DNA from: Methanosarcina sp. MSH10X1
Lineage (GTDB): Archaea; Halobacteriota; Methanosarcinia; Methanosarcinales; Methanosarcinaceae
Length of the DNA: 64,000 nt
Direction of reading: 5' to 3'
Assembly (NCBI RefSeq): GCF_004099695.1
Contig: NZ_SCHL01000001.1
Span: forward strand, 310,001-374,000
Below are positions 52,879 through 62,394 of the stretch, piece by piece (positions within the stretch are counted from its first letter, which is position 1; each line of letters opens with the position of its first letter). Below the pieces are notes generated by a model. It saw nothing but the letters and a program-made list of their open reading frames with translations, was not told the origin of the DNA and made no database searches. The position numbers were made by a program, and so were the translations under genes.

Positions 52879-53229
52879 TGTGAAGGCAGTAAATTATTAA
52901 ACTCTGGTAAATGCACCTGGGTTTGCACATTATAAGCAGCGCTTTATTCTTTCGAAATTCCTTGAGAACTTAGAATAAAGAACTGGATTAAAGAACTGGA
53001 TTAAAGAACTGATTGTAAGTGTTATTTATAAAAATAAATAAAATTGTTATTTAAAAATATATTCATTTTTCGACGATAAATAATATAGCTTTCACTAATT
53101 TTGGAACGACCTCTTTTTGTACACGATCTATACCTTCATCGAATGCTTATTTGAAGATTTTATAAAACGGAAATTTCCATAGAAACTCTTAAATCTTTTG
53201 GAAGATAACTAGACAAATATTTTTTTTAT
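52879..53229. promoter_or_regulatory. AT-rich divergent region with 13-bp tandem repeat
   Basis: AAAGAACTGGATT is repeated in tandem (52977-52989 and 52990-53002, with a partial third copy). Very AT-rich DNA with TATA-like tracts (53020-53090) follows and can serve the surface-protein gene. No gene is seen. Confidence 0.45.
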
Positions 53230-55701
53230 GTGGAACAAATACTAAAAATAAAGAAGGTGAAGTACATAAAAACTAAAACAAAATGTTCAATAATTTTTGC
53301 TCTAACAGCTCATTTTTTATTGCTGATTCTGATTTCGTCTGCAGTATCAGCAACTTCAGCACAAAACTCGTCAGTTACGGGTCCGGATGGATATCAGAAC
53401 TCCTCGATTATAGATCCGGATGGATATCAGAACTCCTCGGTAACAGGACCGTACGCATATATTACCAGTTCCGATACCGCTACTGTTTATGTAATTGACA
53501 CCGCGACAAATAGTATTACAGATATTATAGATACGGAAACATACACCACTACAGATGACTGGTATGGAGGAGATCAACCTTTTGGGGTTGCAGTCACACC
53601 TGATGGAACAAGAGTATATGTGACGAATGAAGGCAGTGGTACTATCACTGTGATTGACACAACGACAAACAATGTTACAGCATTAGTGGATGTAAAAGGC
53701 GTTCCTCGAGGAATTACAGTCAGCCCGGATGGAACAAAAGCATATGTAGTAACTGCTTCTGGAACTCGTGGGACTGTCTCTGTAATTGACACTGCAACAA
53801 ATAATGTTACAGCCACAGTAAAGGCAGGAAATGACCCTCAAGGAGTTGCAGTTAGTCCAGATGGAACAGAGGTGTATGTGGCGAACAAGAATAGTCACAC
53901 AGTTTCTATAATTGACACGGCAAGAAATAAGCTTAAAGCAACAGTATCTGTAGCCTACATGCCCAGGTATTCCGGAAGCGGTCCTGTTGGAATTGTGGTC
54001 ACTCCGGATGGCTTGAAGGCATATGTAGCTAACTATTACACTGTCTCGGTAATTGACATAGCCACAAAAACCGTTACAGACACCGTGAATTTAGGAGGTG
54101 GACTTTGCGGAGTTGCAGTTAGTCCAGATGGAACAAAGGTATATGTGGCAAACTCCTGGGACTGTAGCGTCTCTATAATTGATACGGCTACAAACACTGT
54201 TACAGCTACAGTTAAAGTAGGAGATAGCCCATCCGGAATTGCAGTTACTCCGGATGGAGCAAAAGTGTATGTGCCAAATTATTGGGACAACACTGTCTCT
54301 GTAATTGACACAACCACAGATACCGTTATAGCTACGTTCAACGCAGGAAGTCGCCCACGTTCTTTCGGACAATTTATTGGTCCTGCCAGTGAACAGTATA
54401 TAAATCCTGCCGCAAATTTCAACACCAATGTCACCGAGGGTTATGTTCCTTTCTCCGTGCAGTTTACAGACCTATCAGAGAATACAACCGCATTGAACTG
54501 GGACTTTGAAAACGACGGAATTGTTGACTCTACAGAAAGAAATCCGATATATGAGTACGCAATTCCGGGAAACTATACCGTTAATCTGACTGCGGCAAAC
54601 AAAAATGGCACGAATTCAACATTTGAAACGATAACAGCTTTAGAAAAACCTGTACCTCCTGCCAGCCACTGGGAATTTTCCCCTGCAGAACCTGTTTCCG
54701 GGGATACCCTTAATATTAACGGGAGTGCTTTTCCGGGGGAGAAAGTCAACGCATTCGTGACTTTTGAGAAAACGGTTCCTGTCTCAAAGGGAAAATTTGA
54801 ATATAGCATTAAAGATGTGGAAATTCCTGGGGGTTTTGACAATTCCTTTGTGGTCGAAGCCAGCGGGGCTAAAGATCTTAACGTAAGGGTAAAAAAGCTT
54901 ATCTGGATAACAAAAAGCTCAGAAGCTTCCGGGGATATTGCAGTCGTCTCTCAATCAAATGTTCCTCCGGGAACCTATAGAGTAAAGATTGATGGAGATG
55001 CTGGAAAAGGGATTTCGGAAGTTAATCTGAAGATTACAGCTTTACAAGAGGTAAAAGTTTATTCGAATGGGGATTTCAACTACTCCTATAAAACAAAAGC
55101 GATTCCCCCAGGAAAGTTCAAGATAAAAATGGGAAATATCACGAAAGAGATAACCATTAAACCGGAGAAAATTAAGAAGTGTATGCCAGTTCTCCCAGTA
55201 GCTAATTTCTGCATCAATGCTGATGAAGGCTATGTTCCCCTTGGTGTGCAGTTTATAGACCTCTCGAAAGATTCAACCGGGTGGAACTGGGATTTTGGAG
55301 ATGGAACCAACTCAACCAACCAGAACCCGGAGCATACTTTCTTTGCAGCAGGTAACTACACTGTCAACCTGACCGCAACCAATCGGAACGGTACGGATTC
55401 AAAGCTTGCATCAATAATGGTGCTGGAACAACCCGTACTTCCCCTTGCAGACTTCGACTTCAATACGACACAGAATTCTGATTCGTTTGAGGTGCAGTTT
55501 ACAGACCTCTCTAAAAATGCAACCTCATGGAACTGGAATTTTGGAGACGGAAACACCTCAACTGAACAGAATCCGGTGTACACTTACTACATTAATCTCT
55601 ATGAAGAAATCCGCTATGCCACACTAACCGTAACCAATGAAAACGGAACGGATTCGATACTAAGAGGTGTATCAGTTGGTGCCCCTGAACCTGTTTACTA
55701 A
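53230..55701 (+). CDS. YVTN beta-propeller and PKD-domain surface protein
   Basis: An 823-residue secreted protein. The signal/anchor helix is at about 22-42. A short 11-residue repeat follows (NSSVTGPDGYQ type, about 47-76). Seven or so YVTN propeller repeats (VTPDGTRVYVTNEGSGTITVID pattern, in parts) extend to about 380. Three PKD domains carry the FTDLS and W-x-W-x-F-G-D-G marks (about 397-475, 650-735 and 738-815). A separate beta region lies at about 475-645. These proteins build the Methanosarcina cell surface. The start is unclear: GTG 53230 or GTG 53257. Confidence 0.88.
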   Translation: MEQILKIKKVKYIKTKTKCSIIFALTAHFLLLILISSAVSATSAQNSSVTGPDGYQNSSIIDPDGYQNSSVTGPYAYITSSDTATVYVIDTATNSITDIIDTETYTTTDDWYGGDQPFGVAVTPDGTRVYVTNEGSGTITVIDTTTNNVTALVDVKGVPRGITVSPDGTKAYVVTASGTRGTVSVIDTATNNVTATVKAGNDPQGVAVSPDGTEVYVANKNSHTVSIIDTARNKLKATVSVAYMPRYSGSGPVGIVVTPDGLKAYVANYYTVSVIDIATKTVTDTVNLGGGLCGVAVSPDGTKVYVANSWDCSVSIIDTATNTVTATVKVGDSPSGIAVTPDGAKVYVPNYWDNTVSVIDTTTDTVIATFNAGSRPRSFGQFIGPASEQYINPAANFNTNVTEGYVPFSVQFTDLSENTTALNWDFENDGIVDSTERNPIYEYAIPGNYTVNLTAANKNGTNSTFETITALEKPVPPASHWEFSPAEPVSGDTLNINGSAFPGEKVNAFVTFEKTVPVSKGKFEYSIKDVEIPGGFDNSFVVEASGAKDLNVRVKKLIWITKSSEASGDIAVVSQSNVPPGTYRVKIDGDAGKGISEVNLKITALQEVKVYSNGDFNYSYKTKAIPPGKFKIKMGNITKEITIKPEKIKKCMPVLPVANFCINADEGYVPLGVQFIDLSKDSTGWNWDFGDGTNSTNQNPEHTFFAAGNYTVNLTATNRNGTDSKLASIMVLEQPVLPLADFDFNTTQNSDSFEVQFTDLSKNATSWNWNFGDGNTSTEQNPVYTYYINLYEEIRYATLTVTNENGTDSILRGVSVGAPEPVY

Positions 55702-56140
55702 CCTGTAGGGATAAACTTGCAATAAACAGGACAGGATATTAAAGACCTGGGCATCAAACTATAATAATTGAAGTCGAAAGAAAAATATATATTCAGTATC
55801 CAGACCCGGCGCATAATTCCCAGGTTAAATTTTTTACAGGCCCAGACCACTTTCGGCTTATTTTTTTCAAAAAGCCTTTCTTTTTTATATACAGGATACT
55901 TATTCTATTCCCACTCACATGCTTTAAGAAACTGCAGAAAAGAAGTCCTGTATTAACGGATCGGGTAAACACATTTTATCAGCCAGACCTGTGCAGGATA
56001 TTCATCTATTCATTGATTTTACAGTTAGCACTTTCGGTTTATTGTAATATGTCTGTTAGCTTAGAACTCTACAGAACCCTGCCTTTTACGGAGCCTGAAT
56101 TGCTATCTTATATATACAGCCTGTGCCGATACAATGCCCC
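55702..56140. promoter_or_regulatory. Intergenic region with TATA box of the S4-methyltransferase gene
   Basis: No gene is seen. TTATATATA (about 56107-56115) is centred about 30 bases before ATG 56141. That leaves a very short or absent leader, with no ribosome site in between. A 62-codon frame (55768) has no features. Confidence 0.45.
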
Positions 56141-56863
56141 ATGAGACTGGATGCATACCTTGTTGATATGGGTTATTTCAAATCGAGGGGGCGAGCCAAG
56201 ACTGCTATTGTTGCCGGGAATGTTAAGGTTAACGGGACAGCGGTAACAAAAGTTTCCAGAGATGTTTCTACCGAGGATGTAATCGAAGTTGCCGAAGGCC
56301 TGGATCAGCCTCAGGGTTATTTCAAGCTCAAGCATGTTCAGGAGGAAAGCGGAATTCTTAAACCCGGGGACATAGTGCTCGATCTGGGATCAAGTGCAGG
56401 CGGGTTTCTTCTTTTTGCCTCGGAAATTGCAGGTCATGTGAAAGGCATCGAGTTTAGCAGGGACTTCAGGAGCGAGCTTGGAAAAATCGCACATGAGAGA
56501 GAAAATGTAGAGGTAACATTCGGGGACGTTTTTACCGTACCCCTGAATTTGCTATCGGAAGAGCCTGTAGATGTTATTCTTTCGGATATGACCCTGGAGC
56601 CTGAGGATTCGGTCAAGGCTCTCTCAAGAGTGCTACCACTGCTGAAAACAGGAGGAAAGCTGCTTCAGGTTATCAAAATCCCAAAGCGAAAGAATCCAAA
56701 GCCAATCCTGAGTAAAATCGAGAATTTAGGGCTTGAAATCCAGCAGGTCGTAAGTTCTGAAAAACAGGAAATCTACGTAGTCGCAAGAAAACCCCTGCCC
56801 GAAGAGGAAAAGGAAAAGCCGCCCGAAGAAAAAGAATCCAGAGGTAGCAAAACGGATGACTGA
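56141..56863 (+). CDS. S4-domain FtsJ-like rRNA methyltransferase (TlyA type)
   Basis: A 240-residue protein with an N-terminal S4 RNA-binding domain (about 1-58, RLDAYLVDMGYFKSRGRAKTAI in parts) and an FtsJ/RrmJ-like SAM domain. SAM motif I is DIVLDLGSSAGGF (about 78-90) and VDVILSDM follows. The TlyA family makes 2'-O-methylcytidine in ribosomal RNA; the archaeal target is not established. The C-terminus is a charged Glu/Lys tail. It overlaps the following DUF2119 gene by eight bases, so they form one operon. Confidence 0.85.
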   Translation: MRLDAYLVDMGYFKSRGRAKTAIVAGNVKVNGTAVTKVSRDVSTEDVIEVAEGLDQPQGYFKLKHVQEESGILKPGDIVLDLGSSAGGFLLFASEIAGHVKGIEFSRDFRSELGKIAHERENVEVTFGDVFTVPLNLLSEEPVDVILSDMTLEPEDSVKALSRVLPLLKTGGKLLQVIKIPKRKNPKPILSKIENLGLEIQQVVSSEKQEIYVVARKPLPEEEKEKPPEEKESRGSKTDD

Positions 56864-57551
56864 TGACAGAATAAAGGATTCGGAAGGTCCCATTCCCGCC
56901 AGGCAGGAATACACTGAGAACGTGGAGACGCAGCCCGGAGAGATAACGACAGATTCGCACCCGGATGCAGGGATGAGAATATACGGCAGCGGAAAGCCAG
57001 TACGGCTGTTTGTTGCAGGCCTGCACGGAGAGGAGTGGAAAGATACAACCGAACTCCTGAAGAACATAAAACCTTCAGAAACCGGTACTCTGGCTTTAAT
57101 TCCTCTCGTGGACCGTGGAAAGTATGTTTCAACCCTGAGTCCTGATTACTATTCCGGGCCAGGAAAGAAGATCCTCAGGGCAATTGAAGCTCTAAAACCC
57201 GAAATCTATATCGAGCTCCATTCATATTCCAGCCAGAATTTTGAAAAGCTGGCTGGAAAGAACAGGCTTGAGCTCATAGGAGTGCCTGCCTACAGCATTT
57301 TGAAAGATGGTGTGCTCCTTGGCTCGGTTTCTCCCTGGATCCGGAGGAAATACTTTCCAAAAGAAGCTCTCTGTCTTTCTTTTGAATTACAGAAAGGAAG
57401 TGTCGAGTCGAGAAAATTTACCGCTAAAATGCTTGCAATTCTCAAGGAAATTCAATCAAGGGATGAATTCATAGAATTTATGAAAAAAGAATTCCCTGCC
57501 CAGGCAAAAAAAGCAATTGAGGATTACCGGCGGTTTTACGGGGAAATCTAA
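56856..57551 (+). CDS. DUF2119 protein, predicted zinc hydrolase fold
   Basis: A 231-residue member of the methanogen DUF2119 family. The pattern FVAGLHGEEWKDT (H57, E60) with a later IELHSYS (H122) resembles the H-x-x-E plus His zinc site of AstE/aspartoacylase and M14 carboxypeptidases. That is my inference, since the family is uncharacterised. The first 38 residues look disordered. It overlaps the S4-methyltransferase gene by eight bases, which hints at a link with rRNA or translation. No signal peptide. Confidence 0.82.
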   Translation: MTDDRIKDSEGPIPARQEYTENVETQPGEITTDSHPDAGMRIYGSGKPVRLFVAGLHGEEWKDTTELLKNIKPSETGTLALIPLVDRGKYVSTLSPDYYSGPGKKILRAIEALKPEIYIELHSYSSQNFEKLAGKNRLELIGVPAYSILKDGVLLGSVSPWIRRKYFPKEALCLSFELQKGSVESRKFTAKMLAILKEIQSRDEFIEFMKKEFPAQAKKAIEDYRRFYGEI

Positions 57552-57873
57552 ATTCTTTAGTTTTTTATCCGTCTTGTTGTAAGGTCACAAGTTCGGAATT
57601 GATTTTCAGAAATACATGTTCCTTTTCTTGTAGATAATTCTAAGCAGATCCAAATTGCCTTTTATAATAATTAGTCAGAATGACTTCACTTATCGCGTAT
57701 AACTACAAGCTTGTTACAATATGTTTTATTCAAAATCATTTCGCCTTTAAATTTCTGGTATTATAATTATGTATCGAACATAGTGGTTTACTATTCAATT
57801 TAATTTAATTTTGAATCTGCTGAACAGACAAAAAAGTAAAAAGAGATATTTCATTTTGAATATCCCTTTAAGC
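57552..57873. other. Convergent spacer
   Basis: These 322 AT-rich bases lie between convergent genes. T-runs just after 57551 (TTTAGTTTTTTATCC) may stop transcription from the DUF2119 operon. No gene is seen. Confidence 0.35.
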
Positions 57874-59112
57874 TCATGGGTAATGACGCATCAATGATGT
57901 CGTATGCTTTGAAGTTATTTTTCCTTTGCTGTCAAAATAGATGCTATCATATCCTTTGGGATTATTTTGGTAGTGGTAGAAGCTTATCTTATTTTCATTT
58001 TGATCTTGCCATATATCCCATTTCCACTCAGGATGATCAGATTGCGAAGCTATTGAAACGGTTTCTATAAAGTCGCTTACCCCTTGATACTTATTTACGA
58101 ATGTTACTACTTCAGATTTAGTGGGAAGGCTTGAGCTTGGTATGCCAGTATCTGAACCTATACCTGAGCCAGTATCTGACCCTATACCTGAACCAGTATC
58201 TGAACTTATACCTGAACCAGTATCTGAACTTATACCTGAACCAGTATCTGAACCTATACCTGAACCAGTATCTGAACTTATACCTGAACCAGTTCCTGTG
58301 TTATCGGATGCTTGTTCAGGATTTACAGAAGGCATAACAGTGATATAGTTTGTTTTTATTTCCATATCATCATCTGCTTCATTGGTAACGGCCTCTGTTA
58401 CCGTGTAGACTCCGGCTTTTTGATAGGTATGCTCTGGGTTCTGCTTGGTTGAGGTAACTTTATCCCCAAAGTTCCAATTCCACGAATCTGGTGATCCGGT
58501 GCTCATGTCATAAAACTGTACCGTTAGTGGTGCTTCTCCGGAAGTTCTATCTGCAAAAAAGTCGGCAGCAGGGAATACAGGTTCTTCTATAACATTTGTA
58601 TATCCCGGATTTGTATCATAATCATCGAGTGCTTGCGGAACCCCAGACTGATTTTCATCAGTCCCATTTATCAGTGCAATTCCACCAAGCATCATAAAAC
58701 ATAGAATTGCCCCGATAGCTAACTTTTTTAGTGCATCATGTTTTGCTTTTATTTTAGCGTCTTTCCTTGCTTTCTCTTCAGCTTTTTGCCTTTTCTTCTT
58801 TTCCTCTTCTTCTCTTGCTCTTTCCACTTCTTCCCCATTTTGTTTTGATTGAGTGTCTCCCCCTCTTGGTTCCTTTTTCTTGCTATCTTTAGTTTTAGAT
58901 AATTCTTTATCATATTCTTTTCTTTTTTCGGCGTCTAACAAAACTTCCTTAATTTCGTTAATACGCTTAGTGATACCATCAGCCCATACATCCTTGCAAA
59001 TATCTGGATGATATTTAATCAAAAGCCTTTTACAGGCTGCGTTAATCTCTTTACTCGTCGCGTCTCTTTTAACACCAATAAATTCATAAAAGTCATCGGT
59101 CAGATTCTCCAT
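57874..59112 (-). CDS. Membrane-tethered J-domain protein with extracellular PKD domain
   Basis: A 412-residue protein of unusual architecture. A DnaJ domain (about 6-70, with HPD at 35-37) comes first. A highly charged coil (about 70-128), one transmembrane helix (about 131-150), a PKD domain (about 180-262, SWNWNFGD) and six or more 8-residue repeats SDTGSGI[S/G] (about 275-325) follow. A C-terminal domain (about 330-412) of unknown type, Trp-rich (HPEWKWDIWQ), ends it. The HPD shows it can stimulate DnaK/Hsp70. Predicted topology puts the J domain inside and PKD outside. J-domain debris lies upstream. Confidence 0.85.
   Translation of the reverse strand: MENLTDDFYEFIGVKRDATSKEINAACKRLLIKYHPDICKDVWADGITKRINEIKEVLLDAEKRKEYDKELSKTKDSKKKEPRGGDTQSKQNGEEVERAREEEEKKKRQKAEEKARKDAKIKAKHDALKKLAIGAILCFMMLGGIALINGTDENQSGVPQALDDYDTNPGYTNVIEEPVFPAADFFADRTSGEAPLTVQFYDMSTGSPDSWNWNFGDKVTSTKQNPEHTYQKAGVYTVTEAVTNEADDDMEIKTNYITVMPSVNPEQASDNTGTGSGISSDTGSGIGSDTGSGISSDTGSGISSDTGSGIGSDTGSGIGSDTGIPSSSLPTKSEVVTFVNKYQGVSDFIETVSIASQSDHPEWKWDIWQDQNENKISFYHYQNNPKGYDSIYFDSKGKITSKHTTSLMRHYP
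58147..58290. repeat. Six 24-bp coding tandem repeats
   Basis: The unit AGTATCTGAACYTATACCTG-AACC (24 bases) occurs six times without interruption from 58147 to 58290. It encodes the Ser/Asp/Gly linker of the J-domain/PKD protein on the minus strand. Only C/T differences distinguish the units, so copy number may vary between strains. Confidence 0.92.
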
Positions 59113-59257
59113 TTTACCATTCCATTAAGATCTTATCCAAAAAATTATGATTTTCTATACTTTTCAATTGGCATTCCACTCTGGAAATGATAGTCGGAAA
59201 TGAGTTCGAACGTAATTTTTCAACGCTCCATTATGGTTTTAATAAATTCCAAGTCGA

Positions 59258-59530
59258 TTAAGCTGTAGGGATGCCGGAATTAACGTAGTATTCTGATAGA
59301 GCCGTGAATTTTACGAATTTCTTCATCTTAAGTTCTATACGTATATCAGTAACTTTTAAAAATTCACTAACAACCTTAGAGAGTTCAGGCGAGATTAATT
59401 TTATATGATCTGGATGATATTTTTGCATTAATTTTCTATGTCCTAGCCAAATTTCTTTAGTTGTTGCATTTGTTGGAACTGCCAGAATTAGATAACAGAT
59501 TTGATAGCATTCTTTTATAATTCCCTTCAT
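59258..59530 (-). CDS. Small degenerate J-domain protein
   Basis: A 90-residue protein whose first half resembles a J domain (YQICYLILAVPTNATTKEIWLGHRKL in parts, HPD at 39-41). The remainder does not fit the fourth helix well and may be a decayed end. It lies 145 bases upstream of the larger J-domain gene, on the same strand. It may be a short active J protein or a fragment from duplication. Confidence 0.6.
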   Translation of the reverse strand: MKGIIKECYQICYLILAVPTNATTKEIWLGHRKLMQKYHPDHIKLISPELSKVVSEFLKVTDIRIELKMKKFVKFTALSEYYVNSGIPTA

Positions 59531-59547
59531 TGTTTTAGGTTAGTTAC

Positions 59548-59740
59548 TCACACGTGTGCTTGGGAATATGAATATGCAAGTTCATATGCTTCCGTCACAC
59601 TGTGTGCTTTATTGTTATCATTAGCTCGGAGCCAGTCCTGGTGCTTTTACATAGAGTTCACCATTCGGGGGGTCCCATTTCGCATCACATATAAAACCTC
59701 TACCTGATTTTACTTGTCCAAGACTCTGATAATCTGACAT
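59548..59740 (-). pseudogene. Frameshifted small gene
   Basis: From ATG 59740 one frame reads MSDYQSLGQVKSGRGFICDAK and on to LYVKAPGLAPS, stopping at 59621. Another frame overlapping this end continues as RANDNNKAHSVTEAYELAYSY to a stop at 59548. Joined by one frameshift they give a single protein of about 64 residues. The parts fit each other in composition, so this looks like a broken (or misread) small gene. It is directly upstream of the small J-domain gene. No family is recognised. Confidence 0.5.
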
Positions 59741-60750
59741 ATCTTTCGCCTGTGTATGAATTACGACACTTATTTAACGGTGCATAAATTAAGATTTTTA
59801 TTTTAATGTTGTATATCGTATTTTTGAAAAGGTTTTCTAATTTTCTTTGTACCTGATATAATATATATATGTTACCATATTAATCAATAGAGGTTTTCAC
59901 ATACATGATATTAGAGCTCATTCTAAAACCAACGTTATTCTCAAAATCATTAGATTTTTAGAATTGTTTTCACGATTGGAAGCTCAAAAGAGAATTGCAA
60001 ATTAAAATCTAAAAAAGCAATTTTGAGTTTTTGAATCATCTCTTGTTATGAGTCGGTCCTAAAACTAATATTATTTGAAATTATAACTTTACTATATTCA
60101 TTCTGTGAAATTGATGACGCCCTGAGGGAACACATAAAGTGTTCCCTAAAAATATATAATTTGGCTCTTCGTCATTCTCTATAGATAATACTATTTTCAA
60201 TTCAAGACCGCAGAGGGTTTTAAGAGAACAATATGAGGATATCCACACAAAACAACGAAGAACCTATAATTTCTCAGTAACATAATCATTAATCCAGTAC
60301 TGCGAGTTCAAAAAATATCCATAAAACATTTACTTTTTATTTGCATATTTATTAATGAATTTTTCACTAAACAAGTGACTTATTTTGGAATCGAGGCATT
60401 AATATTACATTAGCTCCAATACTAATATTGACAACAGATAAATTAAATTTATAAATATGTCTTCTCTTTACCCATCGTTCAGAAATTATTCAGACACTAT
60501 AATAAGATCAAGTAGAGTTCTGAAAAAGCAGGAGGTATTTTCTGCAAATAACTTCTAAAAATTTGTTGGTTAAAAAATAGCTTATTGCCAAGCTGTCAGG
60601 AACCATATAGTTTAGAACTCAAAAACTAAACCTGAAAAACAAATTAGAAAAAGAAGTTAAAAATCAGTTCTGAAGAAAGATTTAAAAAGAAGCTGCAGAA
60701 AAAAACTGCAGCTTTTCTATATTTATTTGCTATTTTGATTTAAGCTTGTT
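59741..60750. other. Kilobase gap without genes
   Basis: A very AT-rich stretch with no frame that looks coding on either strand. It holds a 9-bp perfect hairpin (60125-60147). Two loosely similar tracts also occur (TTCTAAAACCAACGTTATTC near 59918 and GTCCTAAAACTAATATTATTT near 60055). A short T-rich stretch on the minus strand after the thermosome stop (60751) may end that transcript. Confidence 0.45.
60125..60147. repeat. Perfect 9-bp hairpin in the gap
   Basis: AGGGAACAC-ATAAA-GTGTTCCCT forms a perfect 9-pair stem with a 5-base loop, followed on the plus strand by A/T-rich DNA. It could be an RNA structure or a binding site. It is not close to any gene end. Confidence 0.6.
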
Positions 60751-62394
60751 TTATCTGCGCATGTTAAGCTGTGGCGCTGCCATGCCGTCGTAGGTGCTTG
60801 CCATATGCTCGGGTTTGACGTCCTGCATGTCAGAGCGCTGGGCGCGGAGAATATCATCTACACGCAGTACCATTACTGCGGCTTCGGAACCGGCTTTGAT
60901 AGCGTTGACCTTAACCCTGAGAGGATCAACAACGCCTTTTTCGAGCATGTCCTCGGCAGCGCCTGTATTGATATTCAGGCCCGCGTATTTATTCTCGGCA
61001 TGTTTTGCCCTCAGATTCACTATTGTGTTGATAGTATCCAGGCCTGCGTTTCTGGCAATTGTCTTCGGGATTTCTTCAAGAGCGTCTGCAAAAGCCTTGA
61101 TTGCCATCTGCTCACGCCCGCCTATGCCGGGGGCATATGCACGAAGCCCGAGTGCAACTTCGATCTCGGAAGCGCCGCCGCCTGCAACAACCTTGCCATC
61201 TTCTACTGCGCACTTCACTACTTTGAGGGCATCGTCAATCGCACGTTGAAGATTGTCAACCACGTGTTCGGTACCGCCCCTGAGAACAATTGATACGGAT
61301 TTTGCACCCTTGCAGGCCCTGATGTAAGTTTTACCCTGGTCGCCGTCCCTTTCCTGTTCAAGGAGCCCTGCATTTCCCAGCTCTTTCCCGGTCAGTTCCT
61401 TGATATTGCGGATAGGCCTTCCGCCTGTAGCGTCCGCAAGGTGCTGCATGTCTTCATTCTTAACCCTGCGTGTGGCATAAATCCCCCGTTCTTGCAGATA
61501 GGCTGCAATCTTGTCATCCATTCCCTTGGAACAGAAAACCGCGTTTGCACCTGCGCGGATAACATAGTCTGCCATTTCGAACAGGGCTGCTTCTTCCTGT
61601 TTTACGAAGTTCTCAATGTCGCCATATGTGCTGATCTGAAGTTTTGCTTTGTTTGCGGTCTTGGCGACTTCCATGGGGGTATCGATGAGGGCGATCCTCG
61701 GATTCTCTATTTTCAGAGGGAATTCCCTGTCCAGAGCAACCTTGTCTATTACAATGCCTTCGACAAACTCGGTATCTTCAATCTTGCCGCCGATATCTTT
61801 TGTAATAATAACGTCTTTAAGGTCGACTATTCCCCTCTCGCGAATAGCGAGTATGGCATCCACACAGAGTTCCGCAATCATGCGGTTATATTTCTCAGAA
61901 GCCTTCCCCGTAATAGAGGTTCTGGCAACTTCTACAAGCATATCCTTTTCGTTCTCGCCAGTTGAGATTGCAAGGTTCTCAAAAAGCTCGACAGCTTTCT
62001 CAGCTGCAAGCCTGTATCCCTTGACAATAACTGAAGGATGAACTCCGCTCTCAATAAGGCTCTCTGCCTTTTCCAGCAGACTGCCTGTGAGCACAACAGC
62101 GCTTGTAGTCCCGTCACCGGCCGAGCTTTCAAGTGACTCGGCAACTTCCACAACCATTTTGGCTGCCGGATGCTCGATGGACATATCGTGTAAAATGGTT
62201 GCACCGTCATTTGTAATTGCGATGTCCCCAATAGGATTAACAAGCATCTTGTCCATTCCTCTCGGTCCGAGTGTGCTCTTGACTATGCTGGCCACTGCCT
62301 TTGCAGCCGCAATATTCATGCTGAGCGCTTCTTTTCCCTTTGTCTGCTCTTTTCTAGGATCTACTATTATAATTGGCTGGCCACCTTTTTCCAT
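60751..62394 (-). CDS. Thermosome subunit (group II chaperonin)
   Basis: A 547-residue ATP-dependent protein-folding chamber subunit. Signatures are [20 protein letters not shown], the catalytic [10 protein letters not shown] (about 92-101) and [12 protein letters not shown]. It ends APQLNMRR and lacks the Gly/Met-rich tail common in other thermosome subunits. Methanosarcina species carry several thermosome subunits plus GroEL; which subunit this is cannot be told. ATG 62394 lies ten bases after AAGGAGGT. A TTG nine bases earlier is too near that site. Confidence 0.97.
   Translation of the reverse strand: MEKGGQPIIIVDPRKEQTKGKEALSMNIAAAKAVASIVKSTLGPRGMDKMLVNPIGDIAITNDGATILHDMSIEHPAAKMVVEVAESLESSAGDGTTSAVVLTGSLLEKAESLIESGVHPSVIVKGYRLAAEKAVELFENLAISTGENEKDMLVEVARTSITGKASEKYNRMIAELCVDAILAIRERGIVDLKDVIITKDIGGKIEDTEFVEGIVIDKVALDREFPLKIENPRIALIDTPMEVAKTANKAKLQISTYGDIENFVKQEEAALFEMADYVIRAGANAVFCSKGMDDKIAAYLQERGIYATRRVKNEDMQHLADATGGRPIRNIKELTGKELGNAGLLEQERDGDQGKTYIRACKGAKSVSIVLRGGTEHVVDNLQRAIDDALKVVKCAVEDGKVVAGGGASEIEVALGLRAYAPGIGGREQMAIKAFADALEEIPKTIARNAGLDTINTIVNLRAKHAENKYAGLNINTGAAEDMLEKGVVDPLRVKVNAIKAGSEAAVMVLRVDDILRAQRSDMQDVKPEHMASTYDGMAAPQLNMRR

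Noticed and set aside
58121-58348. Repeat peptides on the plus strand (SEPIPEPV and YLNLYLNQ types)
   Set aside because: They come from the 24-bp repeat of the minus-strand J-domain gene, which stays open in several frames.
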